Positions 51,865 to 61,140 are shown, numbered from the stretch's first letter. The stretch is 64,000 nt of DNA from Streptomyces diastatochromogenes (GCF_002242805.1 NZ_MCGQ01000049.1:89704-153703), one strand, 5' to 3'. Translations and numbers: made by a program. Notes: generated by a model from the letters alone, not told the origin.

Positions 51865-52196
51865 ACGAGCGGTCACGAGGCGGATGTCCCGCGACGGCGT
51901 GCCCACCTCGATGGTGACCGGGCCTGGCGGGGTCACCCAGCCGCCTGCCGCGACATGCCAGTAGGGGCCGTCGCACATGGTCAGCGCGGGGATTCCGAGG
52001 CGGGCGAGGGGGCCTTGTAGAAGCCGTAGTCGACGTTGATGTCGCCGGTGACGAGCTCGATCTTCTCGGCCGGGGTCATCCCCCTCAGGAGGGCCTCGAC
52101 CCGGTCGTCCACGACAGGCGAGCAATGCCACGGATCTGTGGACTCAGCGTCGGTGCCGTCCGGGCTGCTCAGGTCAGGGTCGATCACAGAGGTCAC
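51865..52196 (-). pseudogene. Family 3 glycoside hydrolase (beta-glucosidase), collapsed
   Basis: From GTG 52196 (AAGGAA upstream) the frame gives the GH3 N-terminus: DDRVEALLRGMTPAEKIELV, then TGDINVDYGFYKAP. A frame change follows and RLGIPALTMCDGP continues the N-terminal barrel. It then jumps directly to VTPPGPVTIEVGTPSRDIRL, which ends the fibronectin-like C-terminal domain. Some 700 residues between are missing. The start region and ribosome binding site are preserved. Confidence 0.65.
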
Positions 52197-52251
52197 GTCG
52201 TTCCTTTCACGGGCTTGATTGCGACGGAGTTGAGAAGGCGGTTTCCACTCA

Positions 52252-52754
52252 TCAGCGGGCCCTTCTCACGGGGAGTACGGCGAACGCGGCGATCACGGTG
52301 AAGAAGGTGGCGGCGATGAACAGCGCGGCCTAGTGGTTGCCGCTGCCGATGGCCAGGATCGATGTTGAACCAGACACCAGCCCGCGAGAACCGCGGTCAC
52401 GGTGGTGCTCGCCGTGATGAGGCTGAACCCGACGCCGGTGCTGACGAGGCCGCCCACCACCCACGGCCGACGCATGCCGAAGCGTGACGTGGTGCGGTCC
52501 GACAGATGCCCGAACAGCAGGGCGGCCAACAGTGCGAAGATCGCACCGAAAACGAGAACCAGCGACAGAGCCTGGGCTTTCCTGTTCGGCGTGATCGCGC
52601 TCATCTTCTCCGGGAGGGTGAGGAAGACCGGCGTCAGAAGCGCCGTGGACAGGCCGAGCTGCGCCAGGCCGATGCCTGTCAACACCCGCAGGAGGACGGT
52701 CGAGAGGGCCGCTGCGTGTATGCCGTCCTGATCGGCTTCGGTGAGAGAAGTCAT
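52252..52754 (-). pseudogene. MFS transporter, collapsed
   Basis: ATG 52754 (AGGAGAG upstream) begins a normal MFS N-terminal third: LTGIGLAQLGLSTALLTPVF, FGHLSDRTTSRFGMRRPWVV. It is then cut in helix 4 or 5. The other end survives in a second frame: SILAIGSGNH, a TAG stop, then AALFIAATFFTVIAAFAVLP and VRRAR to 52252. At least 250 residues are gone. Directly upstream of the collapsed glucosidase, so a former sugar uptake and hydrolysis pair. Confidence 0.65.
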
Positions 52755-52861
52755 GAGCTCTCCTAGACGGGGGCGATGCCTGTCCGCATGGGGGAGTCAG
52801 CGACACACCGTGACAGCGGAGGTGTGAATGAGGAGGTGCAGTGGGGAGCCGTCGCGGGTGC

Positions 52862-53803
52862 TCAGCCCAGGAGCCTGGTGTGCCAGTGCGAGAAACGTTC
52901 CAGGGGATCCCCGTCCCAGCCCCAAGGCCGTGCTGTCGCCACCCCGCCGAGGGCACGGAGCACGTCGGCGGCCTCTGTCAGGCGATCTGCTCGGATGAGG
53001 GCGTATGCAAGCATGTTGAGGTCGGCGAGAGCCGCGGCGTGGCACAGGAATCCGGGCTGTAGCCAGCCGGCGACGGCGTGATCAAGGGCCCGAGCAGCTT
53101 GCTGTTGTGTCCAGAGAAAGTTCGCGCCCAGAGCCTCGAGCCCGCCCTTCGACATGGTCCGCTGGTAACGCTCGACAAGTGCGACAAGCTCCAGACCGCA
53201 CACCGGGGAGCCAACGGGAGCTGTCGCCCGCACCTCTTCGATGAAGTCCATGCTCTTGGCGCTGGACCCGCACTCCTCAGGCGAAAGGTAGCCCAACAGC
53301 TGCAGATGCCCTTCGCGATTCCACGGATCCCGGTCCTTGATTTCCCACCACACCGGCCGTAAATCTGTCGCGGGACGGCCTTGGAGCCGCAGGAGGCCGA
53401 GGAGGACGACCCACGGAACCGGATCGGCCGGCCTGAGCTCAGCGGCGCGGTTGCATGTGTCGATCGCGGTCGTGAGCCGTCCGGCGGAGCCGTCACGCCG
53501 GGCATGGACCAGATCTGACCAGGCATGGAGGACGAGGGCGTCCTGGGACCCAGGCCGACGCCGCCGCCAGGCGTGGGGCAGCCCCTGCCCGGCGGCTTCG
53601 GCGAGGACGGCGAGGCGGTGCGTTCGCCGGTCCCAATCGTGCCCCGCGTCATGGACGAGGTCCTCCACCAATGCGACCGCGAGGTCGAGTTGCGCGGGGG
53701 AGGAGGGCGCGGTCAGTCTCCGACGGGCGTTTCCGACGGCGATGTCGTCGAGCTCCGGGGGGAGGCGGGGGGCGTTGCTTCTGCGGCGTCCGAAGAAAGG
53801 CAT
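52862..53803 (-). CDS. Conserved hypothetical protein, helical repeats
   Basis: 313 aa, mostly alpha-helical and TPR-like (LDLAVALVEDLVHDAG, AAELRPADPVPWVVLLGLLR, AADVLRALGGVATARPWGWD). Related proteins occur in actinobacteria, but I know no function. Start chosen at ATG 53803 (GGAAG five bases upstream); an in-frame ATG at 53830 would add 9 residues. Confidence 0.65.
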   Translation of the reverse strand: MPFFGRRRSNAPRLPPELDDIAVGNARRRLTAPSSPAQLDLAVALVEDLVHDAGHDWDRRTHRLAVLAEAAGQGLPHAWRRRRPGSQDALVLHAWSDLVHARRDGSAGRLTTAIDTCNRAAELRPADPVPWVVLLGLLRLQGRPATDLRPVWWEIKDRDPWNREGHLQLLGYLSPEECGSSAKSMDFIEEVRATAPVGSPVCGLELVALVERYQRTMSKGGLEALGANFLWTQQQAARALDHAVAGWLQPGFLCHAAALADLNMLAYALIRADRLTEAADVLRALGGVATARPWGWDGDPLERFSHWHTRLLG

Positions 53804-54028
53804 GACTTCCGAGGAGGTGGGCGCGGGCATAGAGCTGGATGCGTCGGCGCAACGCGCGGGACTTCACGGCCGAGCCAGTGCACCGTGACCAAGTGCCTCG
53901 GGCGCGTCGCGCCGATCGCCGCCGAGATGGGACAAGGGCGGATGCCGCGGATGGGGAAGGAGGGCGTGGCTTGGGATGGGTGTGCCCCGGAGCATGCCCG
54001 GCTCCGAACGCCATCCGCGGCGGTTGCC

Positions 54029-54466
54029 TCAGACGGCGGAGGCTGCGGCTTGCCCGGCCTGCCCACGCCGGCGTGGAAGCAGCGCGTCCAGGGCCCAGGC
54101 GCCAGGGCCGAACACGGAGATGACCAGTAGCGCCCAGCAGAACAGTGTGGCCGCCTCGCCGCCGTCGGCGATCGGCCAGAGACCGGTCGGCAGGTGCACG
54201 GTGAAGTAGGCGTAGGCCATGGCCCCTGAACCGATGACGGCGGCGGAGCGGCTGCCCAGGCCCACAATGAGAAGAGGGCCACAGACCAGGTGGATGAGAG
54301 ACGCGTACCAGTACGGCCACAGACCGGTCGGCACGGTGGCGCCATGGCCGTCGGCGCCGCCCATGACGCCGAAGAGGTTGGCGATGCCGTGGCAGGTGAA
54401 GAGCAGTCCTATGACGACGCGGTAGACGGCCAGGAAGTGATTTTGGGTGGTGGCGGGGACGGACAT
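54029..54466 (-). CDS. DoxX-family membrane protein
   Basis: 145 aa with four helices: AVYRVVIGLLFTCHGIANLF, LIHLVCGPLLIVGLGSR, SGAMAYAYFTVHLPTG and TLFCWALLVISVFGPGAWAL, matching DoxX/SURF4-like small membrane proteins. RRRGQAGQ at the C-terminus is cytosolic. Start ATG 54466 after AGCAGGAG. It follows the LLM-class oxidoreductase gene by 103 bp; shared transcription is possible but not certain. Confidence 0.8.
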   Translation of the reverse strand: MSVPATTQNHFLAVYRVVIGLLFTCHGIANLFGVMGGADGHGATVPTGLWPYWYASLIHLVCGPLLIVGLGSRSAAVIGSGAMAYAYFTVHLPTGLWPIADGGEAATLFCWALLVISVFGPGAWALDALLPRRRGQAGQAAASAV

Positions 54467-54569
54467 GAGGGGCTCCTGCTGGGGAGGGGCTTCCGGCGGG
54501 GGACGCCGGTGGAGCGTGGGGCTAGGGCCGGGCGGCGGTTGGGGGCAAGCGAGCGGTGATTCCGGACGG

Positions 54570-55508
54570 TCAGACCAGGGAGTGGACGCGGCGCATGACC
54601 TGGCGGCAGAAGTTGCCGATGCTGTCCGGGTCATCGGTGAACTGGGAGGGCTTGATGCAGAAAGTGGTGAAGCCCTGTTCGAGCTGAGCGGGAATGTGCG
54701 CCAGCGCCTGGTCGAGGTCCGCGCAGGAGTTGTTGTCGGGGAAGACTGCACGGGTGCCGCCGACGAGTTCCAGCTCGTTGATGTCGCGTCCGGCTTCCGT
54801 CATGGCGGCTCTGAGCTTGTCCATGTTCTCGGGTGTGGGACGGCCGAGCGGATTGAAGCCGTGACCGTGACGCACGAGCCTACGGGTGAGGGCGTCGTGC
54901 ATCCCGCTGCCGCCGAACCAGATCCGGGGGCCTTCCGGGCGGTGGGCCTTGGGCTCGAAGTAGACGTCCCGGAAGCGGTAGTGCTTCCCCTCGTACGTCG
55001 CGGGGGATTCGCGCCAGAGGAGTTCCCAGATCTCCAGGTGCTCGTCGAGGAGTTGCCCGCGCTTGTCGAAGGGCACGCCCAGTGCGGCGTACTCGTCCCG
55101 GCTCCAGCTCACGGTCGGCAGCACGATCAAGCGTCCCTCGGACAGCAGGTCCAGGGTCCCCAACTCCCGTGCCAGGAGCAGCGGGTGGCGCAGTGGGGCG
55201 AGGATCGCCGCGGCGGCCAGACGCAGCCGTGTGGTCACGGAGGCGATCGAGGCGAGCAGCAGAAGGGAGTTGGGCCAGGGGGTGAAGGGGTCCTGATTGC
55301 CGGGGAGAGCGTACTCGCGGGGGTTGGGCATCAGGCCCTTCGCGCCGGCGTCGGGGCCGAGCACGATGTGTTCGCTGATCATGACGGAGTCGAACCCGGC
55401 GTCCTCGGCCTCTCTGGCCCAGCGGACCAGAGTCGGCAGGTCGCGTCCGGAGGTGAGGGTCCAGTTCTCGCTGAGGACCAGTTGCATACGGGGTATGGGG
55501 GCTTTCAA
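54570..55508 (-). CDS. LLM-class F420-dependent oxidoreductase
   Basis: 312 aa, luciferase-like TIM barrel. N-terminal LPTLVRWAREAEDAGFDSVM and ISEHIVLGP, core TTRLRLAAAAILAPLRHPLL and GRLIVLPTVSWSRDEYAALG, then PRIWFGGSGMHDALTRRLVR. Members reduce or oxygenate substrates with F420H2 or FMN; substrate unknown. TTG start at 55508 with GGAG 7 nt upstream (Met-8 possible). Second gene after the glutamine synthetase-like gene, 50 bp gap. Confidence 0.85.
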   Translation of the reverse strand: MKAPIPRMQLVLSENWTLTSGRDLPTLVRWAREAEDAGFDSVMISEHIVLGPDAGAKGLMPNPREYALPGNQDPFTPWPNSLLLLASIASVTTRLRLAAAAILAPLRHPLLLARELGTLDLLSEGRLIVLPTVSWSRDEYAALGVPFDKRGQLLDEHLEIWELLWRESPATYEGKHYRFRDVYFEPKAHRPEGPRIWFGGSGMHDALTRRLVRHGHGFNPLGRPTPENMDKLRAAMTEAGRDINELELVGGTRAVFPDNNSCADLDQALAHIPAQLEQGFTTFCIKPSQFTDDPDSIGNFCRQVMRRVHSLV

Positions 55509-55558
55509 CGGTGCTCCATGCAGGGCTGAGCGGGGGGGCAGGTGGCGAGGGCCGCGGG

Positions 55559-56914
55559 TCAGAGCAGGTGGGCGTACTCGCGGAACTCCCAGTCGGTGAC
55601 GTAGCTCCGGAACCGGTTCAGCTCGTCGCGCTTGAAGGTGAGGAAGGAGTCGACGAAGGGTTTGCCGAGCACTTCGGTGAGCTGGTGGTCGGCTTCCAGC
55701 GCGTCGAGCGCCTCACCGAGGTGGGTCGGCAGTTTCGGGGCGCTGGTCGCGTCGTATCCGTATCCGCTCATCGGGGCGGGGGGTTCGGCCGCTTCGCTGA
55801 TGCCCAGGTGGACGGCGGCGACCAGGCCGGCGATGGCGAGGTAGGGGTTCGCGGTGGCGTCGCCGAGGCGGATCTCCAGGCGCGAGGCGCTGCCGCGCTC
55901 CGGCGGGATACGCACCATGGCGCCCCGGTTGTCCAGGCCCCAGTCGATGAGCCAGGGGGCGGCGGTGTCGGGGCCGAAGCGCTTGTAGGAGTTGATGGTC
56001 GGGTTGAACAGGGCGGCGAGCGCGGGAGCGTGGGTGAGTAGTCCGGCTATCGCGTGACGCGCGGTGGCGGACAGCCCGTGGGGCTGATCCGGGTCGTCGA
56101 AGACGTTGCGCTGCTCGCTGTCGACGACGGACAGGTGCAGGTGAAATCCGGAACCACCGCCGTCGTTCAGCGGTTTGGCCATGAACGTGGCCAACCGGCC
56201 TTCGACGCGGGCGAGTTCCTTGACGGCAGCCTTGAAACGGAAGGCGCGGTCGGCGGCGTCCAGGGCCTCGGAGTGGTCGAGGTTGATCTCGAACTGGCCG
56301 CCGTCGAACTCCCGGTTGCCGCTGGTGGCGCCGATCCCGAGGTCGTGCAGATGGCGCAGGGTTCGCAGGAGGTGTCCGTCGGGGTCGCCCTTGCGTCCGA
56401 CGGTGTAGACGTTGCCCGGTGCGTCGGCATAGCGGCGCCAGCCGGTGGGTGAGGCCGGATCGGGGTCCAGCAGGACATACTCCAGTTCGGGGCCCACCAC
56501 GGCTGTCAGCCCGCTCTCCCGCAGTCGTCCGGTGACCTGGCGCAGCAGATCCCGGGGTGATTCGGGTGCGGGTCGGCCGGTTTCCGGATCCCGTGCGTCA
56601 CCGATGCACCAAGCGACGCCGGGTTCCCACGGGAGGGGGACGAGGGTGGCCAGGTCGGGTCGTACGGAGATGTCGGGCATGCCGGCGTCGAGGCCGCCGG
56701 GGATGTCGGAGTGATCGCCAAGGGCGGCGGTGTGGTAGATGGCCCGACAGAAGGCGATCCCATGGCCGATCGCGTTGGGCAGGTGGTGCAACAGGACGTC
56801 CCGGCCACGGTCGGAGCCGATCAGGTCGGGATACGCGACACGTACGACGTCGATCCCCTGGGCGGCGAGCGCATCGATTCTCTGGCGGATCTGCGGGGGT
56901 GTTTCGGCGCTCAC
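55559..56914 (-). CDS. Glutamine synthetase-like gamma-glutamylamide ligase
   Basis: 451 aa. ATP-dependent ligation of an amine to glutamate or a related acid; non-GlnA type (no adenylylation-loop sequence seen), so probably amine detoxification or catabolism. Landmarks: VRVAYPDLIGSDRGRDVLL, VGPELEYVLLD, GNREFDGGQFEINLDHSEAL, GSGFHLHLS, NPTINSYKRF and RIPPERGSASRLEIRLGDAT, matching the GS catalytic domain. GTG start after GAGGAGCG; a longer open frame reaches 56956. Divergent from a MarR gene with two operator-like sites between. Confidence 0.85.
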   Translation of the reverse strand: MSAETPPQIRQRIDALAAQGIDVVRVAYPDLIGSDRGRDVLLHHLPNAIGHGIAFCRAIYHTAALGDHSDIPGGLDAGMPDISVRPDLATLVPLPWEPGVAWCIGDARDPETGRPAPESPRDLLRQVTGRLRESGLTAVVGPELEYVLLDPDPASPTGWRRYADAPGNVYTVGRKGDPDGHLLRTLRHLHDLGIGATSGNREFDGGQFEINLDHSEALDAADRAFRFKAAVKELARVEGRLATFMAKPLNDGGGSGFHLHLSVVDSEQRNVFDDPDQPHGLSATARHAIAGLLTHAPALAALFNPTINSYKRFGPDTAAPWLIDWGLDNRGAMVRIPPERGSASRLEIRLGDATANPYLAIAGLVAAVHLGISEAAEPPAPMSGYGYDATSAPKLPTHLGEALDALEADHQLTEVLGKPFVDSFLTFKRDELNRFRSYVTDWEFREYAHLL

Positions 56915-57016
56915 GGTTCGCTCCTCGGGGGCGCAGAGAAAGTCATGATGTAACAAGAAATTTCCGCCTAGGTCACCATTGTGCCCTTGTGATCAAGGTT
57001 TGTAGGCGGACGTCCT

Positions 57017-57034
57017 TCGTTTGGTGCCAAACGA
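57017..57034. promoter_or_regulatory. Operator candidate 1 (MarR regulon)
   Basis: TCGTTTGGTGCCAAACGA, a perfect 8-2-8 inverted repeat between the glutamine synthetase-like gene and the MarR gene, followed by TAGGAG. Confidence 0.7.
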
Positions 57035-57136
57035 TAGGAGTCGTGTGGTCCCGCCGCAAGAGGCGGGTCGCAACTTCTGGCGGATCTCGCCTTCGTCCGC
57101 CCCCTTGATGCGTCCCGGACTCAAGGCCCGACGGTT

Positions 57137-57154
57137 ACATTTGGCAGCAAACGA
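57137..57154. promoter_or_regulatory. Operator candidate 2 (MarR regulon)
   Basis: ACATTTGGCAGCAAACGA, 13 of 18 positions as in site 1, 44 bp before the MarR start; likely autoregulatory. Confidence 0.55.
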
Positions 57155-57198
57155 ATGTCCAGGTGGCGTGCGTGTCACCAGAATGTGAGGGGAAGTCC

Positions 57199-57771
57199 GT
57201 GGCCGGCCATCGATCCATCGTGGAGACCGAGCGTGCAGTCCAGGCGAAGCTCAGCGGCTTCCAGCTGCAGCGCGAGCAGATGGCGGCTGTGGCGAACATC
57301 CATCGAGCGGCCGCGGCCGTGCGGTCGCACCTGGAGAACTCGGTTCTGCGCCCTTCCGAGCTGACCTGGACGGGGTTCGTCGTGCTCTGGGTGCTCTGGA
57401 TCTGGGGCGAGTCGGAGACCTGGTCCGTCGCGGAGGAGGCGGGGATCTCCAAGGGGACGCTGACCGGGATCGCGCGCACCCTGGAGTCGCGGGGGCTGGT
57501 GACCCGCTCGATCCATCCCGAGGACGGTCGGCGCGTCCTCCTCTCGCTGAGCCCTGAGGGGGAGAAGTTGATGGAGGATCTCTTCCCTGCCTTCAATACG
57601 GAGGAGGCCTTCGTGGTCTCACGGCTCACGGTGGAGGAGTGCCGTCAGCTCGCGGACGGGCTGCGCGCCGTGGTTGCGCAACTTGAGGAGTTTGGGGAGG
57701 GGCGGCGCCGTGAGCTGCTGGGTGGTGCGGAGCCTGCCCCGCGCCGCTCCGGCCGGCGGCCGCGCCCGTAG
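57199..57771 (+). CDS. MarR-family transcriptional regulator
   Basis: 190 aa, winged helix: ELTWTGFVVLWVLWIWGESE, then WSVAEEAGISKGTLTGIART (recognition helix), LESRGLVTRSIHPEDGRRVL (wing) and a C-terminal dimerisation helix. The start is GTG 57199 four bases after GAGGGGAAG; the frame is open upstream without a better site. Small-molecule-responsive repressors of this family bind 16-20-bp palindromes, and four such sites flank this gene and its neighbours. Confidence 0.88.
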   Translation: MAGHRSIVETERAVQAKLSGFQLQREQMAAVANIHRAAAAVRSHLENSVLRPSELTWTGFVVLWVLWIWGESETWSVAEEAGISKGTLTGIARTLESRGLVTRSIHPEDGRRVLLSLSPEGEKLMEDLFPAFNTEEAFVVSRLTVEECRQLADGLRAVVAQLEEFGEGRRRELLGGAEPAPRRSGRRPRP

Positions 57772-57793
57772 CCGAGTGGCTCCTTCGAAGGTG

Positions 57794-57824
57794 GCGCCCC
57801 GGTCGCGATCTGCGGCCGGGGCGC
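57794..57824 (+). terminator. Terminator of the MarR gene
   Basis: 9-bp stem GCGCCCCGG / CCGGGGCGC with a 13-nt loop, 23 bp after the stop codon. Confidence 0.65.
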
Positions 57825-57868
57825 GATTGCCTTCACGGGTCTCTTGTGGGAGTGGAACCCTCTGGGTA

Positions 57869-57886
57869 TCGTACGGGCCCAAACGA
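57869..57886. promoter_or_regulatory. Operator candidate 3 (MarR regulon)
   Basis: TCGTACGGGCCCAAACGA, aligned to site 1 at most positions, upstream of the permease operon and followed by AATAGGA as at site 1. The 176 bp between it and the permease start hold no gene. Confidence 0.6.
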
Positions 57887-58062
57887 ATAGGAACGCGGAA
57901 CGTTCACCGCCTCCCCTAGGGCCTTCGGTCGAGGTCCGACAGCGCAACCCTCACCCCTCCCCACCGCTCGAGTGCGCAGCCGCATCCGATGCCGGCGCAC
58001 TGTTCTCGGCTCCCTCACGCCGGTTTCGCCTCGACGGCCTGTCTCCCCGGACGGAGCACACA

Positions 58063-59487
58063 ATGACCCAGCCACCCGGATCCCCCGCAGAGCGCAGACA
58101 CGACGGCTTGTCACTCATCGATGTCGTGGCACAGTCGGTCGGCTTCATGGGGCCCGTCTTCTCCGTGTCGATTCTGCTGCCGCTGCTCATCGGCGTGAAC
58201 GCCGCAGGACGGGGGGCAGGTGCCGCCGCCCCGCTGGCCGTACTGCTGGCCACCGTCGGCATGCTTGCACTCGGCTGGATCGTCTCCGCCTACGCGCGCC
58301 GGGTGAAGGCGGCGGGCTCGCTCTACAACTACGTGACCCTCGGCCTCGGCAGACGTGCAGGTGCCGCCGCGGGCCTGATGTACTACGCCGGAGTGCTCCT
58401 CCTGGGTGCCGCCATAGGTCCCCTCATCGGCGGCTACCTCCATGACACTCTGCAGGCCGAGTTCGCGATCGAGCCGCTTCCCGTGTGGGGCTGGCAACTC
58501 CTGCTGCTGGCGGGCCTGATCGCCGCGGTGTACGTCGGCGTGGAGTTCTCGGTGCGCAGCCAGCTCGTGCTCGCTCTCGTTTCGGTCGGGGTGCTGCTCG
58601 TCTTCTTCGTCTACCTGATCTTCAAGGTGGGCGACGGAAACAGCGTCAGGGCATTCAACCCCCATACGTCGCAGGATGGTTGGGCGGGGATCATGTTCGC
58701 CGTGCTCTACGGAGTGCTGCTCTTCACCGGGTTCGAGGCGGCGGCCAACCTGGCCGAGGAGGCCAAGGACCCGCACCGCCACATCCCCAAGGCCGTGATG
58801 TTCTCCGTCCTCGCCGCGGCGGTCTTCTTCCTGCTCGGCACCTACGCCCAGGTCGCCGGCTTCCACTTCGACCTGGACGCCATGACCAAGGCGGCAGGAG
58901 CCCCCTTGAACACACTCGCCGGAGGCGGGCCCGGCGGCTACGGATCCACCACATGGGGGCGCCTGGTCGAGCTGGTGATCTTCCTCGACATGGCCGCCGT
59001 CTACATCGGCGTCTCGGTCTCCGCGACCCGTGGTGTGCTGACGATGGCCCGTGACGGCTGGCTGCCCAGGTCGCTCGCCTCCCTCAGCTCGCGGCGAGGC
59101 ACGCCCAGCGGCGGCACGGTGCTCGTCGGCGCCGTCTACCTGGCGGTCATCGCGATGTCCGGCCTCTTCCCCAAGCTGCTGGCGCTGCCCGGCGCTCCCT
59201 CGTACCTGGCCGTGTACTCCTGGTTCTCGACCTTCGGCGTCTTCTGCCTGGCCGCCATCTACCTGATGATGGCCATCGGCGCGCCGCGCGGCCTGCGCGG
59301 CCAGACTTCGGGCCCGGTGGTGTGGGTGTGTTCCGTGGTGGGTGTCCTGCTCACCGCCGGGGCCCTGTTCGGCTCGGTGTACAAGGTGCCCGCACCCACG
59401 GTGTACGCGACGTACTTCGCGCTCGGATGGTTCGTGGTGGCCGTGGTGATCGCGGTGGTCGTCGGACGTCGGCAGGACCAGCGATGA
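58063..59487 (+). CDS. APC-family amino acid/amine permease
   Basis: 474 aa with about 12 helices. N-terminal SLIDVVAQSVGFMGPVFSVS, then KAAGSLYNYVTLGLGRRAGA and LFTGFEAAANLAEEAKDPHR (the characteristic helix-6 region), SATRGVLTMARDGWLP. Imports an amino acid, amine or related cation. Start ATG 58063 after CGGAG. First gene of an operon with two SDRs and an ADC-family gene; the next gene overlaps by 4 bp. Confidence 0.88.
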   Translation: MTQPPGSPAERRHDGLSLIDVVAQSVGFMGPVFSVSILLPLLIGVNAAGRGAGAAAPLAVLLATVGMLALGWIVSAYARRVKAAGSLYNYVTLGLGRRAGAAAGLMYYAGVLLLGAAIGPLIGGYLHDTLQAEFAIEPLPVWGWQLLLLAGLIAAVYVGVEFSVRSQLVLALVSVGVLLVFFVYLIFKVGDGNSVRAFNPHTSQDGWAGIMFAVLYGVLLFTGFEAAANLAEEAKDPHRHIPKAVMFSVLAAAVFFLLGTYAQVAGFHFDLDAMTKAAGAPLNTLAGGGPGGYGSTTWGRLVELVIFLDMAAVYIGVSVSATRGVLTMARDGWLPRSLASLSSRRGTPSGGTVLVGAVYLAVIAMSGLFPKLLALPGAPSYLAVYSWFSTFGVFCLAAIYLMMAIGAPRGLRGQTSGPVVWVCSVVGVLLTAGALFGSVYKVPAPTVYATYFALGWFVVAVVIAVVVGRRQDQR

Positions 59488-60299
59488 CGCTTGATCAGGA
59501 ATCTGTCGTACTGGTCACCGGGGCGGGCACCGGAATCGGCGCGGCGATCGCCGAGCTGGCGGCCGCAGCCGGAGTCCGTGTCGCGATCTGCGGGCGACGC
59601 CGCGAGCCGTTGGAGAAGGTCGCCGATGCCACCGGCGCGACCCCGTACACCGCCGACGTCACCTCGCCCGCGGACGTCGAGCGACTGGTCTCGCAGGTCG
59701 TGTACGAGCACGGTCGACTGGACGGTGTGGTGGCGAACGCCGGGGTGATGCGTCCCGGAAGCATCCTCGACCTGACCCACGAGGATTGGGACGCCACCGT
59801 GCGTACCAACCTCACCGCACTGTTTCTGCTGGCCAGATGCGCCCTGCCGCACTTGGTGGAGTCGCGGGGCGCGTGGGTGACCGTCAGCTCTGTCGCCGGG
59901 CTGAGAGCGCCGACCGGCGCGGCCGCGTATGCCGCGTCCAAGGCTGGTGCGGCGATGCTCACCCAGTGCATCGCCGCGGACTACGGCCCGCGTGGGGTCC
60001 GAGCCAATGCCGTTTGCCCTGGATGGACGCGCACCGAGATGGCGGACGAGGAGATGCGGGAGTTCGGCGAACCACTCGGTCTCGACCGCGAAGAGGCGTA
60101 CGCGCAGGTGACGAATGTGGTGCCGCAACGGCGGCCTGCCGCCGCGTCGGAGATCGCCGACGCCGTGCTGTGGCTGCTCGGCCCGCACTCCTCCTACGTC
60201 AACGCGGCGGTGCTGACCGTCGATGGTGGCACCACCGCCATCGACCCGGGCACCATTCCGTTCGACTTCGATGTCGCACTCCGCGCGACGCGCCCGTAG
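59484..60299 (+). CDS. Short-chain dehydrogenase/reductase 1
   Basis: 271 aa. TGAGTGIGAAIA (dinucleotide site), NAG at about 90, SSVAG and YAASKAG (Tyr-Lys) intact, and WLLGPHSSYVNAAVLTVDGG near the end. NAD(P)-dependent oxidation of a secondary alcohol or reduction of a ketone; substrate unknown. ATG overlaps the permease stop. Confidence 0.85.
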   Translation: MTLDQESVVLVTGAGTGIGAAIAELAAAAGVRVAICGRRREPLEKVADATGATPYTADVTSPADVERLVSQVVYEHGRLDGVVANAGVMRPGSILDLTHEDWDATVRTNLTALFLLARCALPHLVESRGAWVTVSSVAGLRAPTGAAAYAASKAGAAMLTQCIAADYGPRGVRANAVCPGWTRTEMADEEMREFGEPLGLDREEAYAQVTNVVPQRRPAAASEIADAVLWLLGPHSSYVNAAVLTVDGGTTAIDPGTIPFDFDVALRATRP

Positions 60300-60319
60300 C
60301 GGCAGAGGAGAGATCTGAC

Positions 60320-61060
60320 ATGGATCTGGAACTGAAGGACCGCGCGGTGCTGGTAACCGGTGGGGCCAGCGGAATCGGGCGGGCGACCGTCGCCGCCTTC
60401 CGTGGCGAAGGTGCCCGCGTGGCGGTGATCGACCGGGCACCCCGGCCCGCCTGGGCGCCCGACGATGTGCTCTGGCATCAAGGAGACATCACGGAAGAGG
60501 CAGCGGTCGCCCAGGCTGTGGGACGGACAGCCGGCCGCTTCGGCGGACTGGATGTGGCCATCGGCTGTGCGGGGGTCTCCGGCCCGATGGGGGAACACGC
60601 CGTCCACACCAGCCGGGAGGACTTCGCGCACACGGTCGACGTCAATCTCACCGGGCAGTTCCTCCTCGCCAAGCACGCGGCCGGCTTCATGCGCCGAAAC
60701 GGCGGAGGCGCGATCGTCATGGTCGCCTCCGACTCCGGCTTCGTCGCGGCGCCCGGCATGGTGGCCTACTGCGCGTCCAAGGGCGGTGTGCTCATGCTGG
60801 CCAAGGCGCTCGCGGTCGACCTCGACCAGGAGCGGATCCGGGTGAACTGCGTCTGCCCGAGTGTGGTGGACACCCCGATGTCGCGCGCCGATCTAGGGCT
60901 GGACGAGGAGGGCTTCGACGGACAGCCTTACCAGGTCCACCGCCCGGAGGACATCGCCCGCTCGATCCTCTTCCTCGCCTCACCTGCTTCGGCAGGCATC
61001 AACGGCACGGCCCAGGTGATCGACTTTGGGGGCCTGGCGCGCTCCACATTTCCTGCCTGA
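60320..61060 (+). CDS. Short-chain dehydrogenase/reductase 2
   Basis: 246 aa. TGGASGIGRATV, CAG in place of NAG (AIGCAGVSGP), MVASDSGFVAAPGMVAYCAS and YCASKGG catalytic pair, VNCVCPSVVDTPM. GAGGAGAG precedes the ATG; 20 bp after SDR1. Two SDRs in series suggest consecutive oxidations or alternative stereochemistry. Confidence 0.85.
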   Translation: MDLELKDRAVLVTGGASGIGRATVAAFRGEGARVAVIDRAPRPAWAPDDVLWHQGDITEEAAVAQAVGRTAGRFGGLDVAIGCAGVSGPMGEHAVHTSREDFAHTVDVNLTGQFLLAKHAAGFMRRNGGGAIVMVASDSGFVAAPGMVAYCASKGGVLMLAKALAVDLDQERIRVNCVCPSVVDTPMSRADLGLDEEGFDGQPYQVHRPEDIARSILFLASPASAGINGTAQVIDFGGLARSTFPA

Positions 61061-61088
61061 CCAGGTGTGACGCCTCACCGCGCGTCCA

Positions 61089-61106
61089 TTGTATGGGTCC
61101 AAATGA
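61089..61106. promoter_or_regulatory. Operator candidate 4 (MarR regulon)
   Basis: TTGTATGGGTCCAAATGA, 13 of 18 positions as in site 1, 34 bp before the ADC-family start. It suggests the last gene also has its own regulated promoter. Confidence 0.5.
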
Positions 61107-61140
61107 TTTGTTCGTCTCATTCGAAAACAAGGAGTCTCAC

